From Pipra filicauda (taxonomy: Eukaryota > Chordata > Aves > Passeriformes > Pipridae): a DNA stretch of 64,000 nt. Both the position numbers and the translations under genes were made by a program. Under the pieces are notes generated by a model. The model searched no databases. It saw only the letters and a list, made by a program, of their open reading frames with translations, and had not been told where the DNA came from. Positions 37,375 through 50,158 of the stretch are shown piece by piece; the first letter of the stretch is position 1, and each line of letters begins with the position of its first letter. Location: positions 3,720,001 to 3,784,000 of the forward strand of contig NW_024104332.1 in NCBI RefSeq assembly GCF_003945595.2, in the 5' to 3' direction.

Positions 37375-40300
37375 TTGGCAATCAGCAGTTGATTCAGCAC
37401 TTCAGCAGCCAACACGGGCAACTTGATTTAACAAGTATTTACTTAAAGCATCTGTGAGGGCCTGTGGTGACAGCTCATAGAACACAACAATATAAATATT
37501 AAAATCATATTGTGTGTCACATCCTCTCCTCCCTCCAGCCTCATCCCTCCCCATGGAAGGGAGACAGCAAACCCTGAGGTCTGAGTGGGTGTCATTTCAG
37601 GTTGACAATGGGTGTGTGTTTTACTTCCCCACGAGGGAAGCCTTTAAGGGGTTTTAGAATTTATCGCACCTGCAGTGTGACAGAGAGCAAGTGATGTCAC
37701 TGTCATGGTTTGTTTGGGAAAATACTGATCCAGGACAGAAACCCTTTCCCACTTGTCAGGAAAGCCATGGTGCCATTTGTATGCAATGACAGTCTATCAT
37801 TTCTTTACTCCTGCTTCTTCTTTCTGAAGTGGATTGATTTTTGTGTCTTTGATCATTCTAGACACATTAGTCTCCCTGTTAATTTTTAATGAAATGAAGG
37901 AGGGAGAAAATACCTTCAGAAATTGGAAGTGCAACAGGTTTTTTTTGTATTATTTCACTGATCCTTGACACTGCTGATTTTTTGGGTTTTGTTTTTTATT
38001 AAAAAAAAAAAGGCAAGCCAATTCTGTTTCTCTCTGACAGCTTAATCTTTTGATTCCCAGGCCATTTTCCCACAAGCAAGATCAGATCACATCTCCTGTT
38101 CTCACTTTAGTATCAAAAGAAAATAGAATGTGAGAGCATCTTTAAACTGCGGATGGATAACTTAATATATTGTGTGGTTTTAAACATTTGGCTCGTTGCA
38201 TATTTAAAAAAAAAGTCTAGTCTCAGCCTACTTCAGTTCTAAGTAGATACATTCATGTCATTTGAAATAAACTTTTCGAACCTCCTGTTGTCATTGACAA
38301 TAGGCTTGTTAACTAAATATGAGGACAAACATGAAGCCATTTGCTGGAATTCATACTCAGGATCAAATGTAATACTGTTGAGACTTAAAATTCAGATCCT
38401 CTCTTAGTTCCAAAATGTTTTAAAAATATTTTGTGTATAGTTTATCAGAGATGATAGATATGTGATGCTCAAGAAAAAATTAGATACACCAGGCTGGGCT
38501 GCAATGTGTGGTTTTGTGACAGATTTACTTCTGTAAAAAGGAGTTGGTCATGTGTTCACATATTGAATTCTTGAGTAATAATTTTGAACACTTTGTTTGC
38601 AAAACACAATACTAAAATATCTTAATTTGCTGATCTTTGACATCAAAATGTGTAAAAAGAATAATACATGGGGACTAATCCAAAAATCCATCCATGGTCG
38701 AACTCAGAGAAGAAAATGCAAGCAGTGAACTGTAGGATGAAACTTCATTTTAAGCAAAGAATCAAAAATATTTTGGATGAATTGATAGTTTTACATAAGG
38801 GAGAATTCCAGCTGAAACTTCTGTTACTAATTGTTCTAATGAAATTCTTTTTTAGGCAGTAATAATAAATTGGAATATTAGGGTACTTATTGGGAGTCCC
38901 CAGTTACTCTGTTTAAAAATAAAAAGAAATCAACCCACTCACATTTGAAAATTGAAAGTAATAATAATTAAAAAATTAAGGTTGACTTTTCTCTCTCCGG
39001 TTCATAAATAGTGTGAGTTAGAGGCTTGTTTGGGAAATACAAAGGAGAATCTAATCTAAAACTGCTTTTATGATCATTCTTGCTTGTAATGCAGATTTTT
39101 GGCAGGCCAAGTAAGGGTTTATTTGAGGACATATTTTAAAATACTGGCAGACCGAAATGGGTGCAAACTACACATGTAAATAATAAAATTATGTACCCTT
39201 TAGATTTTTACACTGAGTAAATGGGTGCAAAGCACTGACAGCAATAAAGTTCTGCTTTTGGGGGATACAACTGCTATCAAAATTATCCCGTTGCTTGGTT
39301 ATCAGTATCACTATGAAACTTTTTCTGTGGCTGTTCTAAACCTAGCCATATGGCCAAATCAACATCAATCTAATTTAGGTGCTTTTTCTGTCAGTTCATA
39401 GACTGTATGGGAAAAATAAAATTTCCTTCTGAACCTATAAAAGAAGCCATTAAGGCAATGAGATCATAGTTGGAAACGAAAAAGAGAAAACAGGATTGTA
39501 TAATGAAATATTTTAGCATAAAATATATTTTGAAAGTTGAACATCAAATTATCAATCCTCATGCTTTTTCTCTCAGGATATTGTAACTATTTAGAATTAA
39601 GTTTGCTCAGCACATTCAGTAAATAATAAACTGCTTAGTGATCATTTTTTTTTGCATTTGGGTCGATGGTTTTAAGTCTTCCTAGAACTTTAAAAAGTTA
39701 GTCCCTAACATGCCAGTGTTTGCCAATGCAGAAGTGTTATGCAACAAAAAGTGTCACTTTTTTTTCATTTCCTGAATGGATCTGTCAAGGACTGGCTATC
39801 CCAAACCAAGAAGTTTCCTTAGAGTAATTTGCCTGGATGGCTGCGCTTCCATGTGCCATGGGAAATGTTGGCACGGGATGTGTCCTTTGTCTCTCACTGC
39901 CTTGCATGTACAGCTAAAGTTTCCATTACTTGTGCATCTGTGCTGTTTACTTTTCCTCTGTTCCAGTGACTTGGCAGTGCTTTAGTCCCTGGTCTTTTTT
40001 GCATTTGGTCCTGATTATGTGAGGACAATCGGAGTTTCATTGCACTGTTTGCTTGTGGTGTCACTGCTCGAGTTTGTATCCCAGGAAGACTTCGGATCTC
40101 CAGAGATCAGGGCAGCCTTGGGAGCACGGTTTCACATCATGTCCTTTTTCTTTTTTATTTTGCTGTTTGCATTGCTAGTGTTGCCAAAAGCAGCCAGGGT
40201 TAGCTGAGCATGGTGGATCAGCAGTCAGGTACATTTGGCACCCCCAGTTGTTACAGTCAGTGAACAGTAAGTCCTCATAGTCTGCTAAAGAACCTCTGAT

Positions 40301-43300
40301 GAGACAAGAGAGATTTTTAATCAGTTTTGGTCTTGGCTGACATTTACCAGGCATGTCTTCAAAGCTTTCTCTTTGAGCTTGGTTAAGGCAGAGAGGGAAG
40401 TTGTGACAACCTCATGACTCTGAAGTTAGATAGAAGAAAAGAGGGATATTCAGGAAAATACCTTAAAAGGGAGAACACTGAAATATGAGATAAGAGGAAT
40501 TGAAAGGCAGCAGGAAAAGTTACTGGGAGAAACAGCTCCCAAAGGAACGGTGTTCTTCCATTCACCAGAAGTATTATCAAAGCAGCAATATGTAATATAT
40601 ACTCTTATCATTCCAGTGTTGCAAAATCCCTCAATTTTTAAACAGAGCATTAAAGCTGTTGATTGATTAGACCATTTTTCAAGTTTTTTGGTTGTGACCT
40701 AGAAGCACAGGCCACCTGCACCTATTACCCTTGTTAAAAAGCTTTAACACACTCATGGGAAAACTCCAAGATAGACATTGGAGCTGTATGCATATTTCAG
40801 GACACAGTTTTGGAATGTGTTTATGCATATCACTTCATTCCTGTTTCCATTAAGACTGCCAAGTGGGAAAATACACATGTTTTTCCTTCTCCTATCTTCA
40901 GCTCTTTCAGATTTATAATGTTCTGTGTTCAGTTCAGTGAGCACTTCTTCATGAGGGTTCAAAATTCTCTCACATTTGTGATGTTAAAGAAAAGGAATTT
41001 CAAATTCCCTGTGTCAGATTTCATGTGACTGAAAAAGTACTAAATGAAGATGTAGCAGTTAATTAATGAATCTTCTAATACTTACACAGTACTTTATGAA
41101 TTAGCAAGTTATGGATTAGTAAGTATTCTTAGTGGTCCCAAATCAGGGGCACACCTTGTAAAAAGCAGTTTTGTAACTAAATGCATCATTTTCAATTCAG
41201 GGTGACTCACTGTGACATCACTGCAGTCACCCACTGTGGCAGTTCTGCACGTTACCAACCGACTGTTCTGAGGAGGAAAAACATTTTCCAATTCATTCTA
41301 ATTCACACTTAGGTGATTCCTATGGGGGTGTGACACAGAGATTGCAAGCAATGTCTTGAGACACCTAAAAACAACTTTGAAAAGATTGCCTGATTAACAA
41401 AATCTCAATCACGCTGTGTTTTCTAGGGCGATGTAGCCCATCAGTGCATCTTCAGCATTGTGCTCACTGGAGTGAGTCAAAAATACATCCTTTGATGGGC
41501 ATATAGTTACATTCAATCATAAAAGAGACCAACTTCACTGAGCTAGTGTTTTATTTTCTTTAACAATGATATCATGTTGTTTTCTTCTGTTAATGAAATG
41601 CGGCCTGAATTAGAATGTGTTGTATCAGTGTGACTGATACTACAAGTGTTACACAGTGGGAACCCCAGACAAAACACAATTGCCATATAAAATGACAATT
41701 TAATATATTTTACTATATTTCCTTCCTTTATAATTTGGTGTAAGAGTATTAAGTTTCAGAAGTGACACCCTTTCTAGGTTGTAGTCTTTAAAATGAGAGT
41801 CTCTTCCTTTTACCCCCTGCACTTTCTTAATCTGGTGATATTTCCTGTCTTTTAAAACTTTCTGTGCCGTTCTTTTCTTTGTGACCTTCCAATTATTATT
41901 TTCCATTGCTGAATACAGTTCCTTGTTGTCCCTGTGGGCTGCTTTACTCCATGAGGCTGTGAGCAGGGGGCTGTTGTGAGCCTCAGAGGTGTTTTTGGGC
42001 CATGGGATGCAAGATGCAGAGCAGTGCTCTCAGCAGAGCTCCCAACACCCAGTGGTGGGTTCTGTACTGCTCTGCAATGAAGATTTCCTAGTGAAAATTC
42101 ATTTACTGACCAGGTGCATTCCCAAAACTGTCACAGGAAGCTTGATACCCTATGTGGTGCCAAATGTCCTGTGTCCCTGATCAGATACATGACTGCTCCA
42201 TGCTCAGGGCTCAGATGATACCAGGGGTGTTTATTCTGGTTTTGTATTCAGATTTTCCATTGCCTGCATTTGCTGTCTGTTCATCACCCTCATAGCTTTG
42301 CCATTTCTTTTGAAAACCTTTCAGAATTGCTGACATATCTTATTTGGGTTTAAAAAACCCATAGATTTTTGTTTATAATCAATATGTATGAAGTGGAATA
42401 TCCAGTGAAAGAGTCCCCAGTGACATCAGGCAGCTAATTCAGTCACCTTGCAGTCCCCACTGTGTCACCTTGTGTGAATGCTCTTGCTGGCTGTGTTATG
42501 GTGTTGATATTATTCATTTGCCTTTGTTTGAAGCTCTTCTGTGGGTTTCTTAAGGGATGCAGAGAATCTTGCCATCCTCAACATTTTTATTTCCCCAGCA
42601 GCAAGTTTTATTCTGTCCTGCATCCTGTGCTGCTTGTAGGGACATGAGGATTCCTCTGCTTTGCAACGAGCCTCAGCTTTTGAGATATCTACTGAACATA
42701 CAAAGTTCAAGTGGTTATTCATCCACACAGAAAAGATGGCAGAAAGGTGTTAAAGTCTATAGATGTTTAGGTTCTTAAATTCTGTAGGTAGGAAAATGAA
42801 ATAAATTTTAGTATTAATGTAAATATTAAAATTACTGCACCATGAACTTCTGCTGTAAGATTTTAGTTAAATAATGAGCTGTCCTTCAAACATTGGAGGG
42901 ATATAAATGGTATATATAAATGTTTCCTGCTTTGCACAGTGAAAATTCTGACCTGTGCATTAATCACCACAGTAACTCTTCTCCCCTACCTGGTAATTTA
43001 CATGTGCAGATATGAAAGAGTGCTGATATGATGTGGATTTAAACATTTTTTAGTGCATCTCACACACTCTATTTGAAAGACACCTGACTTCATTTTATTT
43101 GGTGTAATGATCAAGGAGCATGTCATCTTTCTTCCAGTTAATACTGAGCTAATACCTCTTACTGTGGTATATTTTCAGATTTTGTTTTAAAATGTTTTCA
43201 GGTTCTGTATCTTGTAACTATAGCACTGAACAGCAAGTTGCTGACCAGCTTTGTGGAAGTATAAAATGTGTTGTTTTTTTTTCTTCTTTCCCTGACCTTA

Positions 43301-43350
43301 CCACGTTCTGTCCCTCAGAATGTTTTCTCTTTTCTGTGATTCCTTTTCAG

Positions 43351-43575
43351 CTGCTGCACATAAAGTGTGATAATGATGAACATATGTTTCAAAGACCCTC
43401 TACTTTTTTCTGGTGTAACAATGAGGATTCACCTCCTTGTTTAGATATCTCTTCCATTACGCTTACTCCTAGGAGTTCTCCTGACTCTAGACTACCACCT
43501 GGATTGTTAATCCCACCACCTTCAAAAACTGGTCTTCCAAAACCAGCCAGTGAATACAGCTGCCCAAGACCTCGT
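43351..43575 (+). CDS. GULP1: Candidate GULP1 cassette exon, Pro/Ser-rich 75-residue insert
   Basis: I infer this exon from three things seen in the sequence. A strong acceptor precedes it (TGTGATTCCTTTTCAG). A GT (GTAATC) follows at 43576. The 225 bases between are open in phase 0, exactly as needed between the phase-0 exons at 34460-34552 and 45943-46081. It lies in the longest non-assigned open frame of the window (213 codons, 43192-43833). The product starts LLHIKCDNDEHMFQRP, contains SPPCLDISSITLTPRSSP and ends with a proline-rich part (LPPGLLIPPPSKTGLPKP, then YSCPRPR) carrying PxxP motifs. The donor is weak but is followed by a T13 run at ~43607, the kind of U-rich element that helps TIA-1-dependent exons. 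Inclusion would lengthen the 304-residue protein to 379. Chance cannot be excluded without RNA or comparative data. Confidence 0.55.
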
Positions 43576-45254
43576 GTAATCATGCTGTGCAAAAGCTTTT
43601 TCAGTTGTTTTTTTTTTTTGGCTTTCCTTTGTTCTCTGTCGTGTATTAACTTGCATCAAAAATGTGCATTTTGTACAGTGGTTAAAGGACAGAGAAGATA
43701 TATCTTAGATTCTCTAGGAGTACTCCTAAAATACGGAATCTGTGAAGATTTACTCCCATTTCTACTTAGCTTTTTCTCTCCCATCTCAAAACAAATTCTT
43801 TTTTCCCCCAATATGTTTAAATTAGTCCATTAATTAATAATCTCTGTTTTATCTGGCAACCTTTTGTTAAAATAATTTATCTTAAGAACAGTTCTTCAAA
43901 ACAAACAATCTTAAAGGTCCTACTTCAAGGGCTTCCTCCCCCATGAATTAAGAAAAAAGCAATTAGCCATTTAAATAACTTTTAGCATACTTTATAAAAA
44001 CTGTGCAAAATGAAGATTGAAAATTATTCTTAAATATGAAATGGGCATATTGCCTGCTTTTTCATATTAATGTGCTTATTCTCTCAACTCTTCTTCCATT
44101 TGCAAGTAATATTTGGCTGTATTTGGTGAACATCCTGGCTTCCTGCATGTGTTCACTAAATAAAAATGCTTCTTGTGCTCATATGTATTCAAAATACACA
44201 TTTCTTAATTTACTTACAGTTTTACTTAAACTGGTTATTTCGGTGCTGTTAAAATGGGCCAGTAAGTAACTTCAACAAAAATGGCACATAGTCAGGAAAT
44301 GAATGTCATATTTGGGTTTGGTTTTGTGCCTGAAAGACACATTTAAAACTAAATATAAATGCTGTAAATTAACCTAGCTTCTAGGTAGCCATAAACACTT
44401 AGCAAATAATGAGAATCTACATTAGCACTTACGACCTGCAAGACATGCTGGGATTCTCCATCAATGTTGATGGAACTGTAGGGTTTTTTATGTTATGTTT
44501 CCCTATGTCTGGGTATAAATATCCCATGGGGGTTTTTTTTAGATATTGAACAGTTACTGCTCGCTTTTAATCCAAATTAAAATATTGATTCAAAACTCCA
44601 AAGAATCACAGAACCTCCAAGAAACAGCAAATGCAGGACTTGTGTTTAGTGTTTTTTCCTAGTTAAACACTGCTTTCAGTGGCAGGCTGGGGATCAACAC
44701 CCTTTGCTTCTCAGCAGCCACTGCTGAACCTCCAGAGAGAAATAGAGATTGGTTCAGGGCCACCTACACACTTGGCTTAGAAATCTGTGCCATGAGCTGT
44801 CAGAGGGCAGCTTCAGTGCTGCAGTAGAGGCACTGAAGAAAGTGGCATTCCAAAACAAAGTTTAGGTCTAGGGAACTGTTGTGGGAAAGTAGTGCTAAAG
44901 GCTCCCTGCTTGCCGGGCTTTTGTATCTGTGTATTCTGAATAAAAGGATCCATGTGACTCCTTTAACTCGTGCTTAAAAATTTTCACGTGAGCAGTTTGG
45001 GCAAATTGAATCTTGTTTAAAAGTAGGAGGCTTTCCCTGTGCCTGGCTGTGTAGTCTTTCTAACACAGAGAATGTAGAATGCACTGTCTGAGGAATAACA
45101 TGCACACGCAAACCAGTTTTGCCTCTGGGTTGTCAGTCTCAGCTTTAATTGATCTCATCATCTTTAGTGTCTCATGTTCTGACTGGACTGTGCCCTGCTT
45201 GTGTCCTGAAGCAGTGGACTTGTGGCAGGGGGAATGAGTCGCTCAGAAACAAAT

Positions 45255-45276
45255 ATTACTGTAGAACTACAGTAAT
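45255..45276. repeat. Perfect 10-bp inverted repeat
   Basis: ATTACTGTAG, a 2-base AA spacer and CTACAGTAAT form a perfect dyad. No known site is recognised, and it lies ~670 bases upstream of the exon at 45943. Confidence 0.85.
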
Positions 45277-45942
45277 TGCTGGATTTGGGGTTACTTTGCT
45301 CGCCCAGTAGTTTTTTTTTTTGAACCTTCCAAATCCCTGAGCCTTTCTAATGAAATCTCTTCGGGTTCACCTTCGAGGATGACAGTTTTATTTTGGATAT
45401 TAGTATTCAGTGTATTGCACGTCTGGGTTATTACTTATGGGAAAATACAGTTGAAGCTTTGATTGTACCAGTTTCTTTGGGCTGTCAAATAAGAGATCAT
45501 GTGAGGAAGATCATGTAACAAAAAAATATTGGGATTGTATCTTTTAACTGTCTTCTGTGGTGTCCCAAGCAGAACACATTTTTGTTGCCATATTACCTTA
45601 CTTGGGTCTTGTGAAGGTATCTGTGTTTGTTTGTCTGCAAGAGAGAACTGCTTGTCACCAGCTTTGTCAGGTGGAACTGTGATAAATTTCTGGCTGTAAC
45701 AGATCAACTGAAAAAAGGAAAGATTACAATGCTGCTCATGTTTTGGGGAGTTTTAGCATGTGTGCTCTGTACTGCAAATGCCATTTGCTTGGTGTCAGGA
45801 GCTGGTTTTTGCACGCTGATCGTTATTTTTAAGTTTGGGGTTTTTTTTAAATGTGGCTCTTATCTGCATGCTGAAGAATTTTCGGTATTGTGATCTTTTT
45901 TCGTGTGAAATATTGCCCTAATATTTATTGTCCTTATTGTAG

Positions 45943-46081
45943 GCAGGCAGTGTGACACCTAAATCACCCTCCACTGACATCTTTGATATGGTTCCCTTTT
46001 CTCCCATATCCCCTCAGTCATCAACACCTACTCGCAATGGTACACAGCCTCCTCCAGTACCCAGTAGATCTACAGAGATCA
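45943..46081 (+). CDS. GULP1: GULP1 coding exon, Pro/Ser-rich region (residues ~204-250)
   Basis: The exon is 139 bp and begins in phase 0 after CCTTATTGTAG. It ends after the first base of a codon (ATC A|GTAAGT), the only split codon in the window. It encodes [19 protein letters not shown], then [16 protein letters not shown], then [18 protein letters not shown] is a typical SH3-ligand motif, the TPKSPS and SPISP sites look like proline-directed phosphosites, and DIFDMVPF is an acidic/aromatic motif of the kind used by endocytic adaptors. The motif roles are inferred from family and motif knowledge. Confidence 0.97.
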
Positions 46082-46551
46082 GTAAGTTTTGTAACAACTG
46101 ACCTAATTTTTTTTTGCTTACATTATTTTTTTTAATAAAGCATCTTTAAAGTCTTACTTACATTTTGCATGAAAAGCCAAATACGTTTTTTGTAAATCAC
46201 ATTCAGTAATGCCATTTCATTTTTATACCATCTTCCCGAAGTCATTGATGTTGCTGCCAAGTTACATTATAAACAAACTTGCTAAAACTATTATATAAAC
46301 AGTTTGAAGGAGTTTGGTTGGGGATTTTAACTTGGCTTTTTTTTTTTTACAGTATTTTTTTTGTACCTCAAGCAATACTTTTACCTCCTCTTAGTTCTTT
46401 CCTTGTCAAGCCACAGTTCTAGCATCTAAAGCCTGCCTTTCTGGGCAAGACAGCAGGTGGAGTAAGTATGGAAATGGTGATGCAGAATGGAGAGCTGAAG
46501 AAATCCCTCAAGAAGTGAACTGTCTGGGAATGCTGTTTTTAATACTACTTA

Positions 46552-46581
46552 TCTATATAATAGAATTCTATATAATAGAAT
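46552..46581 (+). repeat. 15-bp tandem duplication
   Basis: TCTATATAATAGAAT occurs twice head to tail. The last bases (AATAGAATTTTAAACT, 46574-46589) recur identically at 47215-47230, inside the AT-rich patch that carries the 22-bp palindrome. Confidence 0.9.
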
Positions 46582-47240
46582 TTTAAACTTGTACAGCCTT
46601 GGGTTTTTTTAGTTGTAGCTGATGAACCTCTCCAGGTCTGTGAACGGCTCCTAAAAGATGATTAACAATAGCAATTTTATTTTGCAAAGGCTTGAAGGCA
46701 TCTAGGGTAAGGTTCTTGACTTCATTGGAAGTCTTTTAGGAGTCCAATAAATATTTCTAAAAGCTTTGGAGGTCCCTTGAGGGAGAGGAGAGCGGAGCAC
46801 ACACAAGTGGTGTTGGAGGTTGTACAAATACCAGTCTGTGTGTGGCAGCTTCTATTTCTGATGCTTATTTTAGTGTGGAGAAGAAACATTAGTGTCACTG
46901 CCTGCCACCGTATCCCTGTGAAACCACATTTGAACACATTCTGCCTGTTTTGGGGCACACCACTAGGATGTAGATTTTTCAGCTATAAATGAGAGCTGTG
47001 AACAAACACAAAAATATGTTTTAAAACTTCAGTCAGTGAAGGCCTTCCAACCCCAAAACTGTATCCACATTTTGGTTCCATTGCTCAGAATGTCTGTCAC
47101 CTTCTAAAGAGAAAGTAGAGGTTGAGACTATTAGTTCAATAAAAATCCTGTTCTCTTCTAAGAGAAGATTTTAAATAAGTTTATGAATTTCTATGAGATT
47201 CTAAAAAAGTATTCAATAGAATTTTAAACTATTATATTAA

Positions 47241-47262
47241 GAATAGTTAATATTAACTATTC
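47241..47262. repeat. 22-bp perfect palindrome
   Basis: GAATAGTTAAT followed by ATTAACTATTC is its own reverse complement with no spacer. It sits in an AT-rich patch (about 47150-47320) with other imperfect dyads such as TTCTCTTCTAAGAGAA. Confidence 0.9.
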
Positions 47263-49555
47263 TCATATAGCTTAAAAGAATATTAGAATAAAACTGTTCT
47301 ATTAAGAGAATTTTATCGCTTTTTAAAAAACAACAAAAAAATAATTAAAAGATACCCCTTCCAAGCACCCCCTTCGTATCAAATTTATTTCTCTGACATT
47401 ACAAGCAATGCCATAAAATAGACCTAAATGTGCATATCCAATTTCAATAATGGTCACTTCGTATCTTGACCTATAATTCAATTCAAGTTATTTTTTTAGC
47501 TATGGTCCTACCTCAGTTCCATTGAAATTGTGACTAGAGATCTTGTGGGACCCAGTGCTCAGTGCTGAGGGGTCTTGGAAATTCCAGGTTTTTGTAACTC
47601 TATAGGTTTTGTAATTGTTTAGTCAGTGGGTTTTGTAATATAAAAAAAAAATAACAGTTGCTTATGAGCTGTTTAAAGTAGTTGTTTCTTCTCCATCTCA
47701 TTCATTTGCATTCAATTAAGGTGATGCATTTCAGAGATGTGGCAGTCGATGTCTGTTAATTCTCTGTGCTCCTCAGCTGCCACTTCAGGGAGAGGTTACA
47801 AAGTGCCTCATGGTCTTTATATTTTTGATCCCTGCTCTTTCAGTCTGTCATGGTCCTTTATATGCTGAAAATTCTTGTGTTCATCAGCTATTAATGCACT
47901 TTGGCTTGTTGCAAAAATGGAATTTGAAGCAGAAGGTGAATATTTTATAATCAAGCAAGGACTTTACTGTCTTAGATGAGAAAGTTCAGATCCCATAGGA
48001 ACCCCACACAAGCTGTGTAATGTTACATTACTATAATACTGTGCAAGAATACATTGTTTTATGTGGTGATATTGCTGCCATAGAGGCAAGCTGGCATTTC
48101 TTTCTCCAAGTCAGGTGGGTGGCAACCAAGAGGAGCCAACATTTGGGGTCTCCCATTTTCTGAGGTTATCTTTTCATGTTCCTATCTCTTTCTTTGTCAC
48201 TGCACTCAAGCAGGGTTGTTTTCCATCACTTTAAGTGAAGTGACAGGGTGGTTTTGTTAGGTTTTATAATTCTATAACTTTCACCATTATCACATGCAGT
48301 AGCAAACAAGGAGAAAGATCAGGATGTGTCATCTGTTTGCTGGTGTTGACCTCAGTTACTCCATTTGTCTGAGTGGAGTTAATCTCCCTGTTCCCTGGGG
48401 ATGGCATTTGTGCTGCTCGAGCAAAGTGTGCTTTTAAAAGCCAAAGTTCATCTTGCTCATCAACTGGCAAGTTTGACAAATCAGCCAAAAATAACTCTGC
48501 ATAGGAAAGACATGACCCATTTGTAGGAAACCAGTGACAATACCAAGCACTTTGGATTCTGCCAAGACCAAGAGCTTCACAGGTAATAATTGGCACCAGG
48601 ATGACAGTTCTTCTCACAAAGAAGAATGTTAAAGTTCAAATTTTGCTTACCAGCTCTTCCTGTGTTAATTTCCCAGAAAGAAAATCGTGGGGTTTTAAAT
48701 TATATCTTTGGCTTTGACTATCTCATAGTATTGTAGCCTGAGAAACCCAGCATTCTGATACCAGAGGAGTGCAACAGGGACTTTTTTTTTGGAAAGGCAG
48801 CCATCTCCAAGGTGTTTAAGCTTTAAAAAAAGTAAGATGATTCTTGAAATTTTGAGTTCATATTCAGCAGAGTAGCAATATAGCTACCCAGTAAATGTCT
48901 GCTCACTATTGGCTATATCAGTGATAACAAATAGATTACTTTTACCTATTTTGAAGGAGAAAATGGCATGATTTGTGGGCAGGAAGCTGCAGAATGTACA
49001 AATGCATGCTGACTCTTTAGGTAATAATTGCAAAATAGTGCAAGGCCACCAAAAATGCAATACTAGAAACCATGCTGCTGCCTTCTTATGAAATTAGGGT
49101 TTGCAAATGTTCTTGTATGTTATCTGAATGGGCAGAATTAATTTATTGATTTTATTTAATTAAAGGAGCAATTAATGTATATATTTCTTGTTGGCACAGC
49201 ATTATTGTCATATCTCAGAAAAGAACTGGAGAGGAATATGCTCCATTGAGTTGTTCAACATTTATTTCACTCAGATGCATCAAGAACAATCTAAGGTCAC
49301 AGTTGGCTGATGTAGAAATCTGTTCCAAGGTTCTCTCTTTTCAGAGATGTTTAAGAGTACGATGTCAGAATAATGGCTGTAATAATTCCAAAAGAAAGAA
49401 ATATGGAGCAGCCTGCAGCTACAAGAAAGGCTTCCTGGACTTCCCTGCCTCAGATTATTCCAAATCTTTTCTTGGGTGCTTGTCTCAGTGTGATTAATTT
49501 TTATTTGTCATCACAGCTGCTCCAGTACATCTGGGGAAAGCATATATCAGCATAA

Positions 49556-50158
49556 CAGGCATCCTGGCCTGGCTCAGGAACAGTGTGGCAGCAGGAGCAG
49601 GGAAGTGATTCTTCCCCTGTACTCAGCACTGGTGAGGCCACCCCTGGAGTGCTGTGTCCAGTTCTGGGCCCCTCAGCTCAGGAAGGACATGGAGGGGCTG
49701 GAGCAGGTCCAGAGAAGGGCAACAAGGCTGGGGAAGGGACTGGAGCACAAGTGCTGTGAGGAGAGGCTGAGGGAGCTGGGGGTGTTGAGGCTGGAGAAGA
49801 GGAGGCTCAGGGGAGACCTCCTCACTCTCTGCAACTCCCTGACAGGAGGGGGGAGCCAGGTGGGGGTTGGTCTCTTCTCCCAGGAAGCAGCAGTAGGACA
49901 AGAGGGCTCGGTCTTCAGCTTTGCCAGGGGAGGTTTAGGTTGAATATTAGCAAGAAATTCTTTACAGAGAGAGTGATCAGGCATTGGAATGGGCTGCCCA
50001 GGGAGGGGGTGGAGTCACCGTCCCTGGAGATGTTGAAGGTAAGACTGGATGTGGCATCAGTGCCATGGGCTGGGAAGCACGGCGGGGTTGGATCAAGGGT
50101 TGGACTTGATGATCTCAGAGGTCTTTTCCAACCAGATTAATTGTATGATTCCATGATA
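49556..50158 (+). mobile_element. CR1 LINE, 5'-truncated, with relic of the ORF2 C-terminus
   Basis: About 600 bases read in the + direction like the 3' end of an avian CR1. An open frame (49605-49943) encodes the characteristic reverse-transcriptase tail: [20 protein letters not shown], then [16 protein letters not shown], then [20 protein letters not shown]. The 3' UTR follows, with GGCATTGGAATGGGCTGCCC and GGTTGGACTTGATGATCTC, ending TTTTCCAACCAGATTAATTG and octamer-like GTATGATTCCATGATAA. The RT catalytic domain is absent, so the copy is dead. It is the least diverged and most GC-rich repeat in the window. Confidence 0.95.

Larger units (their letters stand above)
34553..45942 (+). other. 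GULP1: GULP1 intron (11.4 kb) with candidate cassette exon
   Basis: This is the longest complete intron in the window, from GTAAGTACC to CCTTATTGTAG, and both flanking exons are phase 0. It holds a CR1 fragment (35944-36060), the 26-bp minisatellite (37271-37374), the candidate cassette exon (43351-43575) and a hairpin-forming inverted repeat (45255-45276). Apart from these I see only AT-rich sequence with scattered open frames of fewer than 100 codons. Confidence 0.8.

Noticed and set aside
46880..46970. Possible old CR1/L2-like RT tail (frame reading PVKPHLNTFCLFWGTP)
   Set aside because: It resembles the VRPHLEYCVQFW motif of CR1 but is only ~16 residues long with no flanking CR1 sequence; too weak to call.
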